Below, piece by piece: positions 52,134 to 62,600 of a stretch of 64,000 nucleotides of DNA; the stretch's first letter is position 1; each line of letters begins with the position of its first letter. This stretch comes from Schizochytrium sp. TIO01 (Eukaryota > Sar > Bigyra > Thraustochytrida > Thraustochytriidae). A model generated the notes under the pieces. The model made no database searches. It worked only from the letters and a program-made list of their open reading frames with translations, and was not told the origin of the DNA. The stretch lies in the NCBI GenBank assembly GCA_004764695.1, contig SMSO01000034.1, positions 699,501 to 763,500 of the forward strand. The letters run 5' to 3'. Made by a program: the position numbers and the translations under genes.

Positions 52134-53501
52134 ATGGTGCGTTATGATACGCCTCGATCAAGGGTTGAAACACCGCGGACCAACAATGTCAGGTCGCGCG
52201 TTGATGAGGATCTAGTTCGAGACGGAACGGTTCTTCGGATTCTCTTGACAGGAATCATTTTCTGCGGCGTTGCTCTTATGTCTCTGAGTATATATTCAAA
52301 TACTTTTGACAAAACATTTGTGAATTTTGCTGCAACATTCCTACGATCACTTAACGAAGGATACGAGGCCGCGTTTTCCTTCTTCTTGTTTGGGCCACTA
52401 ATTGCAGGTGTTTTTTCAATTGTCTTGGCTTTAGTTGCAATGTTTTCATCATCTCTAGATCGCCAAGGCTCTGAAACTTTAGATGAAATGCTGGATCAAA
52501 TGACTTGCAAGACATCACATCGTTTTTGCCACCGGCATTGCGGCTCGACGGCGCGTGGGTCATTTCGCATTATTATTGTTTTTCTTATAATAGTATTTGT
52601 CTTACAAATCGTGTTTGGTGGGCTATACTTATATTTCCTGAAGACAATGCTGCAGAGTATTGAAAATGTTGCAGACTCAACAGGTACAACAACCGGTTTG
52701 CAAGCTCAAGTTTCAAGTTTGCAGATCGCAATGTATAACTTATGTTGCGATAGTCAAGGTTGGAGCGCACAAGATACAATTCCGCCATGCGACAGTGATG
52801 ACCAATCGCCTAAAGACTCATGTGGCTTGACGGGCAATGCCGCAGACTACGCTGATGTGCTTTGCATATGCTACCCACTCCAAGATCACTACAATTCCTA
52901 CTTTGATAGTCTAGAGATGTCCGGAGAAATTTGCAAGACTCTTTCAAATGCGATTGTGGATATTTCATCAACACAGAAAATTCCATCTACAAGCATCCCT
53001 CTACACGTCTTTGTCAAAACTCAACGCGCTCGGATTGTTGGTTACAACGGCGCGCCTTCACAGGACAATACTACAGCAGCTGACCCAAAGGGCTACGGAT
53101 GTGGCTTCGGAGGTTACGCTGTAGCATTTCAGTACCAGCAGTTTTTGTACATCAATCAAAGCTCCAAATATATTGCTGTAGCCGTTGTAATTCTATCAAT
53201 CTGTGAGCTGATTGTGATTGTAGGAATCGTGTGTCAGCAGGTTTCATCAAACGATGACCGTTTCTTTGATAAGGTCATGATGGGTATGGAAAAGTATCCG
53301 CCTAGAAATGATGACTTTCAACTTATGGTGAGTGCAAGCAAAGAGAATACTCATGGTAGCGTAGAACATATTGCCTTGAGTTCGCAATCAAGTAAAAAGA
53401 ATGGTATCATAACTCCCCTTGGTACCCCAGTGGCGAATGATGTGCCAGGACACTCAAATGTACTTCTCGTCAGTAGTTTTGATATTAATCATAAGCTATA
53501 G
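52134..53501 (+). CDS. Tetraspanin-like four-pass membrane protein
   Basis: A 455-residue protein with four predicted membrane helices at about 33-54, 79-104, 145-168 and 346-368. That gives the tetraspanin layout: short loop between helices 1 and 2, long loop (169-345) between 3 and 4. The large loop carries CCD at 204-206, where tetraspanins have CCG, plus several more Cys (219, 230, 244, 246, 267, 323) that could form the conserved disulfides. A Cys/His-rich string lies in the inner loop (CKTSHRFCHRHC, 125-136), possibly palmitoylated or metal-binding. The C-terminal tail of about 85 residues is cytosolic and Ser-rich. Tetraspanins organise membrane microdomains. The missing Gly of CCG makes the family call tentative. 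The start has good context and no competing upstream frame. Confidence 0.72.
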   Translation: MVRYDTPRSRVETPRTNNVRSRVDEDLVRDGTVLRILLTGIIFCGVALMSLSIYSNTFDKTFVNFAATFLRSLNEGYEAAFSFFLFGPLIAGVFSIVLALVAMFSSSLDRQGSETLDEMLDQMTCKTSHRFCHRHCGSTARGSFRIIIVFLIIVFVLQIVFGGLYLYFLKTMLQSIENVADSTGTTTGLQAQVSSLQIAMYNLCCDSQGWSAQDTIPPCDSDDQSPKDSCGLTGNAADYADVLCICYPLQDHYNSYFDSLEMSGEICKTLSNAIVDISSTQKIPSTSIPLHVFVKTQRARIVGYNGAPSQDNTTAADPKGYGCGFGGYAVAFQYQQFLYINQSSKYIAVAVVILSICELIVIVGIVCQQVSSNDDRFFDKVMMGMEKYPPRNDDFQLMVSASKENTHGSVEHIALSSQSSKKNGIITPLGTPVANDVPGHSNVLLVSSFDINHKL

Positions 53502-54002
53502 AAATTCTAGGAGGTGTCAAGCTCCCAAGGTTAATCGGGTGCAGGATGGATCTTGCTTTTGTTTTCCTTTTTGTCTTGGATACCACTGACCCAGAGGGTT
53601 CACTTTTTGGTTTTAAATCTTTCGGGTTCATTTTTCCATGTTTAAAGAAAATTTCAAAATTTCAAATCAATTAGATTATGATTATTTTACTTCAAAATAT
53701 TCACATGCACAAACATACAGTAGAACAACAATTGGCAACACGGATAGTAAGATTCTCACCAAATGATGATAGGATAAACGAACTTGACCGAATTGAGGCA
53801 AATTTTGTTGGAAACCGCACGAATAGTGCTGTATTTGATGTTGAACAAGTGATATTGATAAACATATAAGAGAACGGGAGGTCGAACAATAACGCTACCT
53901 GCTAACTATGCTAAGTGACACTTGACAATCAATGTTTAAGTCCACAATTTTGGCATGCTAGTTAGTGTCGAAAAGAAATAAATCATTTTGCGTTAAGTTG
54001 AG

Positions 54003-54150
54003 GTCAATATAGCTAAAGGAGAGTCATTTATTGCAACTCATCGGTACATGAAGATCAAAGTCACTACCGAAAGTTACAAAATGCGCTATCTAAAGGTTCA
54101 AAATGCTCTTTTTGTACCGGAACTTGCTTTTGCTCTCTGAGACGGGGTGT
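54003..54150 (+). pseudogene. Possible copia-type retrotransposon remnant (protease region)
   Basis: A stop-bounded plus-strand reading resembles the segment after the active site of Ty1/copia proteases: V-x-V-x-IAKGESFIATHRYMKIKV, then MRYLKVQNALFVPELAFALS, the family's NVLYVP-x-L-x-x-NLLS pattern. It runs into stops soon after and no active-site DSG, integrase or RT could be traced. It would be a short dead fragment. Assignment is by eye and moderate at best. Confidence 0.4.
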
Positions 54151-54686
54151 TCTAGAAGCCAAAGGTATCTCTATTGAGTTTAGAAGTAATAAATTTTGGA
54201 CACGTGACTACCGAGACAGACCTTCTGATGGGCAAATATGCTTATCTTTAAAAGTCACATAGGTGCCTACGCACAATTGTTTTGAGAGAGGTAGAAACAC
54301 GAATCTGCCCTCCCCCCCCCGCCTCGGTGATCTCTCTATACCATGCACATCTTTCAAATTAGACAAGAGTACTGGTTTTGAGGAGAGCTTCGTTTTATTC
54401 ATTTATTCTGCTATAAATGTGAGGTCGTGGAAGGCTCTTGAAAAATATAGGCCTAGTTGTTTTCAACAGTGTACCCTGGGAGCTCTAATTTATAATCACA
54501 ATGATTTGTAGATACTTGGCAAGAAGAACTATTCTAGCTGCTAATCAAGCAACCTCAGATGCATATTGCCTGCCTCCAAGGCGTTAGGTTTTAAAGTTGT
54601 TACTCTGATTCAAAGGTTGAAGCACTATACACACGATAGCGCAAACAACAGCCGAAGATGGGACCTTTTCCACATACATTTCTTGA

Positions 54687-54703
54687 CTTGGGCTTTTACC
54701 CAA
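54687..54703. repeat. Dispersed hairpin motif, copy G
   Basis: CTTGGGCTTTTACCCAA: here both arms carry the G-C version (TTGGG / CCCAA), so the A-to-G change that breaks pairing in copy D is absent and the inner stem is perfect. Preceded by TTGA, like copy D. Confidence 0.5.
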
Positions 54704-54756
54704 CCAGATTTTGATTGGTGCAGTACCTATTGTGACTATATTATGCTCACGATTGG

Positions 54757-54774
54757 CTTGAGTTTTTGGCCAAG
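54757..54774. repeat. Dispersed hairpin motif, copy H
   Basis: CTTGAGTTTTTGGCCAAG, 70 bases from copy G and in the same orientation, with the outer CTTG / CAAG arms kept and the inner arm changed. Followed by TTAATATAAAAAG. Confidence 0.5.
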
Positions 54775-55225
54775 TTAATATAAAAAGTTATTAAGAATTG
54801 CCTCTGAGAGTGATTAATTACTATTATAGGATTGTTATTTGGATTATTATTTGTAATTAAAAAAACAAAATCATTAAAAAATCAGATTATACCCTATTGT
54901 TGGCTTGTTATTATTATTATCACTATTATTATCGCTATAGCAAGTAGTAGGTAATGAGAGTGGCCTCCCCTAGCAGAACAGAAATTCTTGATACTACTCT
55001 CTTACTTAGGTACTATTCTAGGCATGTTTGTATGAAAAAACAAACTAGGTACTGCTAATACATAAAATAAATACCTTCTATTGAGACTGGTGTGCATAAA
55101 CGCTTCAAGCAAGCGTGGCTGTGAAGCTTCACGCGAACATTGCAACGCAGAAGGGAAATTGATCCCAACTGTCGATCGTTTCAAAGCTCAAGTTGTTCAC
55201 TTGCCCTTCCACTGCTTCCCAAAAG

Positions 55226-56086
55226 ATGGATGTGCCGCTCCTAATCGCACCACAAGCTCGTGAAGAAGTAGAGGAAGCAGCGAAAAGCTGGCTTGCGTCA
55301 AACGGCGTGCTGCCCCAAGGCTATGTAAAGTATCTTGGAGATGCTATCGTCACGGCTGGGTCTGATGATCCAGAATACAAAAAGAGGGCGGAGTTTGTTG
55401 CGAATGAGAGGAACGGCTTTCGTTGGCTTATTGACAATGTGAAGCCACCAGTAAATATCAATTTTGAGCGCCTTTCAGAGGCTGAGCTAAATCGGAGCTT
55501 TGATCTCGTAGCAGTGAAGAAGGGGAAACCTCCATCCATCAAAATTAAACGTGCGCCAAGTGTAAAAATTAACATCAAGATGCCGAGGGCACCACCAGAT
55601 CACGAAGATTCTATCGATCCTTCACCGGCTTCCAAACGAGCGCGTACGGAAGGGACTCCCTCAAAGGGAGGAAATACAGAAAAGAGGACGAAAGATAGTT
55701 ATGAGTCATCCAGACTTGCACATGTCCTACAAGAAACTTTGGATCGCCTTTTGCGGATCCGTTTTCACAAGTCACCCTTTAAGGGATCTGGATACCCATT
55801 CGACAATCCCTTCGCAGTTCGTCTCGAGAGCTCTGGTAATGTTGTTCCGAAAGAGTATTTTGAAATAATCAAAGAACCCATGGATTTGAGCAAAGTGAAA
55901 GACAAATATAAAGCAGGAATGTACAAAACTTTCAGCGAATTTAAGCGCGATATCAGTCTCATCATTCAAAACTCAAAGAAATACCACGATAAACCAAAGA
56001 CTGCAATGTCTCGCCTTACCCAGCATTTCGAGAAGGAGTCCAAAAAGCTTTTGGATGCTGCACAAAACAAGCTTTCAAGAGAATAA
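55226..56086 (+). CDS. Bromodomain protein with atypical acetyl-lysine pocket
   Basis: The ATG at 55226 gives 286 residues; the frame is open a little further upstream but only with TTG. Residues 1-75 are a small helical region of unknown type (EEVEEAAKSWLASNGVLPQGYVKYL). About 103-122 is a Lys/Ile repeat (PSIKIKR, then PSVKINIKMP), and 125-160 is a basic low-complexity stretch with KRAR, a possible nuclear signal. About 164-275 is a bromodomain: YPFDNPFAVRL, then VPKEYFEIIKEPMDLSKVKDKY (ZA loop and helix A), MYKTFSEFKRDISLIIQNSKKYH (helix B). The family's pocket Asn follows the helix-B Tyr (YN); here it is His (YH). This suggests weak or altered acetyl-lysine binding. Likely chromatin-associated; complex unknown. 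Complete and intronless. Confidence 0.87.
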   Translation: MDVPLLIAPQAREEVEEAAKSWLASNGVLPQGYVKYLGDAIVTAGSDDPEYKKRAEFVANERNGFRWLIDNVKPPVNINFERLSEAELNRSFDLVAVKKGKPPSIKIKRAPSVKINIKMPRAPPDHEDSIDPSPASKRARTEGTPSKGGNTEKRTKDSYESSRLAHVLQETLDRLLRIRFHKSPFKGSGYPFDNPFAVRLESSGNVVPKEYFEIIKEPMDLSKVKDKYKAGMYKTFSEFKRDISLIIQNSKKYHDKPKTAMSRLTQHFEKESKKLLDAAQNKLSRE

Positions 56087-56681
56087 AAATCCTAGGTATA
56101 CCGATTCAATACATTTTCACTGTTGCTGCTGGCTGTTTGTTGGTGTCTGTTGTCTTTACCAGGGTAGTTGACCCGACTGTAATTCGAATTGCCTGTTTCA
56201 ATTTAAGAGTTTGTATTTCTTGTTTTGAAGATTAAAATTTCGTATGTTTAAAATCAAATATAAGAGAGAAGAGCACGAGTGAGTATACAAAAATATGAAG
56301 TGTATGGGACTCATTGAGTTCAAAGAAACCTTGGTTTGCAACATCCATTCATAAAGTCTATAAAAAATCTCGAAACATGACAGAAGAAAGCGTATTTGAT
56401 ATATGTTCATATTCACATACCACCTTTGTGTTTTCAACAATCCTAAAGACATTATTTGCTTACTTAAAGGAACGCAATCTTTCTTTACATTGTAATAAAG
56501 AATCAGACATAAATGTTTTATTGAGATTTCTTTTGTTAAATTAAAAACAACACATACAAAATTGTCTTGAAAAGTTTTAGAGATTCACAAATCAAGCTAA
56601 AGGCCGGGATGGAATGTACTCGAGAACCCTTTTGCTATGCATGATTCCACGATACAATATACAATACGCAACAATCATAAC
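56087..56681. other. Convergent intergenic spacer
   Basis: About 600 bases of AT-rich DNA between the bromodomain gene (+) and the giant coiled-coil gene (-). It should contain both 3' UTRs. No gene or repeat recognised. Confidence 0.6.
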
Positions 56682-59600
56682 TTAAGTCGGAACATTACTA
56701 GCCAGTCGAATAACTTCTTTCATAAGATCGGGGGGAGTGCCCACAGATATAAGAAAAGTTGTCAAAACCAGCAAGATATGGGGGAGTAAGAAGTTATAAA
56801 CCCAAGCTGCAGTTCGCCGCACGCCAGAAGGCTTTGTGTAAACGACTGTAGCATTCTGCTGCTGCGCATGAAGAGGTGCTTTCCGTTTCGGTGTAGATGG
56901 TGCTCGTATTGCACCGCTCAAAATAGTAGACGGGGAGTTCAGAGACCTCGTGTATATGTCAAGCGCCAAGTTTTTGGTCACGTAATCAAAATCTTGTTCA
57001 CGCGACTTCAGCATGTCATTCAACTTCTTTAGGCTGAGTTCCATTTTATGAGTGCCACCACCCAATTGAGCTTTGAGACGACGAATTTCCTCTTGAGCGG
57101 ACTCCAGTTCCGCTTTACACTGCGCAAGTTCAGACTGCAAGTTCAGAACATCTGAACTCATTGTAACAGGTACAACACCAGAAGAAACCGTAGAATAGAA
57201 TCCACCGAGGTCAGGGGATTGAACACTGGGTGGTGGCTGAGATGCCCATGGCTGGACATCCGGAGGCGTATTCGACGAGGTCGATGGATCTGCATCAACC
57301 TGGCCATGTTGACTGGGGGACACACTTAAATCTTGCACTTCATGGCGCCAGGACCCAGTGTCCACAGACAAACTTGCACGATCGAATGCGGAGGCCGGAG
57401 GGATGGGAGACTCCGAGGTATTTTCTGTCACAGTTTCTTTTAATCCGGACACTTGGTTCAAAGAACTCGACATACCACTAGCTAGCTTCTGGCGAAGTTC
57501 TTCAATTTCTACGAGAGCCTTCTCTAGCTCAGCCTCTGCCACACATACTTGTCGCTCGCGCCATAAGCGCGCCTCACGTTCAGTACAAAGCTCGCTTTCA
57601 AATTCCTTCAGTCTTGCCTCAAGATCTGCCTTCATAGACTCGAGAGCTTGAACGTGCTCCAGTGTCACGCGAGACACATCAACTTCATCAGAACAGCTAT
57701 CCTTGCTTGCATCCTCAACGGAGCCAGCATTTTCACCGGCGTTCCCTCCTGCAAGCATGGATGCCCATTCTACTTCCGGAACAGGTGTCGAAGCAGTGCT
57801 ATCACGGGAAGCTAATATTTGTAAATCCTGTTTGTACGGCGAAGTGTACTGGTCCTGAAGGCCACCGTTATCATGTCCAACACGTAATGGCTGAGGCATA
57901 TTGTTTTGCCCATGGAAGTCATAACTAGAATTGGGTTCTTGTTGAAGGGGTATTCCCGATGAAGGAACGAGTGAAGAAATTGGCGGCATCTCAAAAAGGT
58001 CACTATTTTCACCGTTACCGGTAGCACCATTTAAGGATATTGCGGAGAGATTGGAGGTCGCCGAAATCACGTTCGGCTCTATCGGACTTAATGGAGGAGA
58101 GGACAACGCCCCAGCACTTGGTGGCTGCTGCATTGAAATAGAGTATGCAGATACAGGAGGTGCCATACTTGTAGGGAGTGCTGTTTCAGTACTAGTATAC
58201 TGGTTCTCAGATTCCGATCCAGAGATTATTCCAGTGGGCTCTTGTCTAACTTCAAATGTTGGATAGTTGCCATGGGAATGACCAAACCCATCCCGATTAA
58301 AGCTTCGAGCCGAGAGGTTGCTGAACGTACGCGAACGAGACCTCATTTCCCGCGCAGCCTTGAAAGGATCTGACATGTCGTTCTCAGGAGAGGCCTGAGC
58401 AAGTGCCTTGGCAGCATCCTCCGCCTCACCTTCGTCGAAATCAGAGTTATCGTCTTGCATACTAGCTTCGACAAGATCACGATGACGACCCAACCCGAAC
58501 ATTTGGCTTAGAAACCTTGGTTCGGTAACGTCCTTTCGCTTCTTATTAGCGTCCTGTTCGTCTTTCGATTGCTTACCTTCTGAAGGGGAGGAAGCACCAG
58601 GTGCAGTGCTAGGGCGGTGATGCTGCATCATAGAATCAGTATCAAATCGAACAGAGTTGGGCTGAGAGCTTGTTGTAGGCCACCCCTGAGGTTCGCGAGA
58701 AGCACCGGGTTTTTTATTCAGCAACGAGTCAGAACTGAAATCTTGGGGGGCAATGGGCTGGTCTTGTTCACGAACATCTCCGCTGGTGCTTGATTCAAAA
58801 TCAGGCATTGGAGGAGGTGAGGACAGAGAAGAAACACTAGTAGGCGGGCTGCCAAGACCAACGACTCCAGCACTACCAATACCTATTGAAGCGACAGAGC
58901 TAGAGTTGTAATCGTTGAGAGTTGATACAGCCGAATATCCAGTGTTAGGTGATGGCGCTGACGCAGGTGCGTCTGACCTTGTAGAGGCATCCTGATGCGA
59001 GTACATATCAAAGCCATCGATGTCTGGAGAATCCAGGTCAAGATCCTCAGGCTCGTTGTCCCACCACTTATCAGACCATGGGGCCACAAGAGAGGACTCA
59101 GGAATGGTCTTATTCTGAGAAGCCGAGTCAATCGAGCCGGGCCCTTCAGCACCTCCATTGAGCATTTGCTGAGTACGCGGGGGAAGTGCCGCCAAACCTC
59201 GCGTGGATTTGCCTAGACCCGAACCATTCAAAGTTTCATTAACACGGTTCGGAGAAGACAGTGGCGATGCACTTGGAGGGAAATCATCTCCCGGACTCAA
59301 AGGGCGTCCCTCCATCCCTAATTGCGAATTGCTAACCATAGCTGAGGGTTTTGCACCAAAAATAGACTTCCGCATCGCCAATTGTTTCTCTAAAACAGAA
59401 ACCCGCTGAAGAGCCGCGTCTCGTTCCCGTACAACCTCATGCCAAGAACTTTCGTTATCCTCATCCCCCCTTTCCTCCTGAGGCATAGCCATTTTACCAG
59501 TGCCAACTTTATGTTGCTTGATGTTCTCAACAGGAGGCTCTGATGGAATCTCTTCGTTGGTCTTTGACTCCACTTCACTCTCCAAAACAACCATAGGATG

Positions 59601-62600
59601 AAGCTGATTGCTTAACGAAACACAGCATGCCACCTCTGCAGAGATCTCCTGTAGCAAATCACTCGACTCGCGAACTTCGACCTGCGCTTGAGACTCATAT
59701 TGTGCACACAGCTGACGCAACCCCTCACATTCAGTTTCCATATCCGCAACCCGTTTAAGGGCAATCGCGAGTGATTCTGAAGCGTCATTCAACATAGCTG
59801 GCTCTACGACAGTTTCGGTCTCACTATTTTCAACAAAATGTTTCAGATTGGATTCCTCCTCTACAACAGTGCTTTCTTGGATGATATCACCGTCGAGATC
59901 AAGATCGTCGGCGTCATTCCAACCCTGATGGGCATGGTTTGAATCCACGTCTGTGCTATGCTCGCTATCCTGGGCAGTAGCCAAACTATGGTCAACGGTC
60001 GAGAGTCTCCTCTGAGATACAGGCTCACGCATATCACCATCCTCTGTCTGCTCCTGCTGTTGAATAAGCTGGGCCCTCATTAGCTCAGCATTTACATTTT
60101 CTTGCTCCTGTGCAGCTTCCTTAGCGACAGAAAGCTGCTCCAGTAAGCTTTCACGATCCAGCTGGAGGCTTGAAATCACCGCTGAGTTTCCATCTCGTTC
60201 ATCTTGTACGTACTGAAGTTGTAAAGTCATTGAATCTAACTGAGTTTGTAAAGCATGTACTTCCTGATGCGAAGCTCGAAGAGCTTCTTCAAGCTCCTCC
60301 GTTGCTGCTTCAGACTCCACCTGTAAGCGTCGCCGAGACAGCGCGTCATCTGCGAAAGAATTGCATTCGAGCACTTCTTGCATTACTTCCTGAACAAGAG
60401 CAGCATGTTCAATGCGCAAGTCGCGATCACGACTCTCGTTTGTCGCGAGATAAGCATTCAAACGTTCGTCAAGCTGATCATACAGCTCTCCAAAGTTACA
60501 ACTGCCATCAAGATCACTATTGTTTTGGTCACTGTCCGGGTTTTCGTTTATTTCCCTGTCATAATCTAGATCACTATTCACAAAGCTAGATGCAGAATTT
60601 AACACACCAGGTGCGCCAAATACCTCTTTGACAAGACCTTTGCCAGAATTCAAGGAGCGGAGAGGGCTCTGTGTCCTTGTACGCAGGCCACCACCTCGCT
60701 CCTCAAGTTCATTGTCTACACTTAGGTCGTACATGGCAGCTGCATCTTCTTGCGCACGGTCTCGTTCTTGCTCAAGGCGTTTGACAAGGCCGACCAGCTG
60801 TGTAGTACGCTGCGAAAGGCGTACCAGAGCACGATCGCGAGCTTCAATATCATCTCTGACACGCTCCAGATCTCTCGCTTGGTCAACTTTTGCTTCAAGG
60901 TCCGCGTTAGCCTCTTTCAGGTTCTTCAGTTGCTGATGCGCTTCCTCAAGACGAGCTTGCAAATCGAGCGAGTTTTGCTCAGCACTTGATTCAAGTGTTC
61001 GTTTCTCGTGTGCCCATTCAGTCTCAGCTTCCTCTAATGCTTCTGCCTTTTTGCGGAGAAGTTCCACTCTGCTGTTCGCATCCTCGAATTCTTGCTGAAC
61101 AGAGCGAAGCTGGGCAGCCAAATGCACTAGCTCATCCGCCTTAACTTGCAACTCCTCCTCGCTCTTCATCCGCACAGTGGCAACCTGATCTTGAAATTTC
61201 TCTTCACTCTCTCTTAAAAGCTTTTCAATTTCCGCCTTCTCCACTTCGAGGTCATACTGCAATTTCTTTACAGATTCAAGCTCATCAGATAAGACCTGAA
61301 CATGTTGCTCCGCTTCACTACTTGCTGATTGTGCAAGCTCAAGGCTGGACCGATAACCTTCAACAGAATCATTGAGTTTCTCAAGGCGAGCTCTTACTCC
61401 AACGAGATCTTCAAGTTCATGTTCAAGATCCTGAACACGATTTTTTTCTATTTTGATGCCATTTAAGGCTTGCTCGAGTTCTTCTCTCAGGGCCTCCAGG
61501 TCCTTATCTTGTTCCTCAGTCTTTGAAACTTCTGCTTCCAATGCATTCTGCAAATCTGTAGCACGAGATTCCGCAGCACGGCGTGCTTCACTCTCTCCAC
61601 GAAGCTGCTCCACTTGGCCTTGGAGGGCATTTCGTTCGGTCTGAAGAGATGCAACTTCTTCATTCAGATGAGTTACTTGGGTTTTCACGAGTTCAGCACT
61701 CATTGAGGTTTCCTGAGCATCGCTTTGAGCGCTGGAGAGATCGTCTTGCAGACTTTCAATGAGAGACGTCGCCCTCGCCACCTCTGATTCCAATTGCATA
61801 ACTTGCTCACGCAATGACGCAATGGTTTCATTAACTTCATCAGCCTTACTCTGTCTCAAAGCTTCAATCTCCTCCTCAAGCTCTTGAGACAGTGCCTGCG
61901 CTTGGTCGACTTGTTCACGGAGACTACCAATTGTTTCCTCTGCCTCAGCCAATTTTGCTTGTACCTCTAATAGCTCTGACCTAGACTCTTCAAGCCGACC
62001 CTGAAGCTGCTCGATTGTATCATGGGCTGATGCAAAACGGTCGCGACCAAATTCCTTAATTTCTTGCTGGAGATAATTTATCTGCTGTTCCAGCTCACTT
62101 TTTGTCTTGCTTTCTGCCTCAGTCAGCATGCGAATGTTCTCTTCCAACTCATTCACTCGCGCTTCAGAACTGGCAGCAATAATCTCTTTCTCTTGCTTCA
62201 CCTCATCAAGTTGCAACTCTAGTGAACGAATGCTGCTTGAGGAGTTTTCAGACCAGGTCTCTTTGGAGTGCACCAATTGATTCTCCAGCTCCAAGATACG
62301 AGTTTCAAGTTGTTCACGATCTGTATTAGCGATACTTTCCTTAGCCTGAATGTTTATAAGCTGATCCTTGAGTTCCTGGACACGCTCTTGCAATAAAGGC
62401 ATCTGCTGAAGCTTGGCTTCAGCATCATTAAGCTTTTCCTGGAGGACGCCATTCGCTTGAATGGCCTCAGCCAGGCGACCGTCCATGTTTGCTTTGCTGG
62501 GGCTCGGAACATTTACACCCCCAATACCTTCATCGAAGAGAGATGCTCCAATAGGTGACCTGGGGGGGTTAGCAAATAGGCTAGCTGCATGGTCTGATCC

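Larger units (their letters stand above)
53502..55225. other. Intergenic with decayed retroelement and hairpin motifs
   Basis: About 1.7 kb. A copia-like remnant lies at about 54000-54150, two hairpin family members at 54687 and 54757, and ATT/ATTATT repeats at about 54908-54940. No functional gene seen. Confidence 0.5.
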
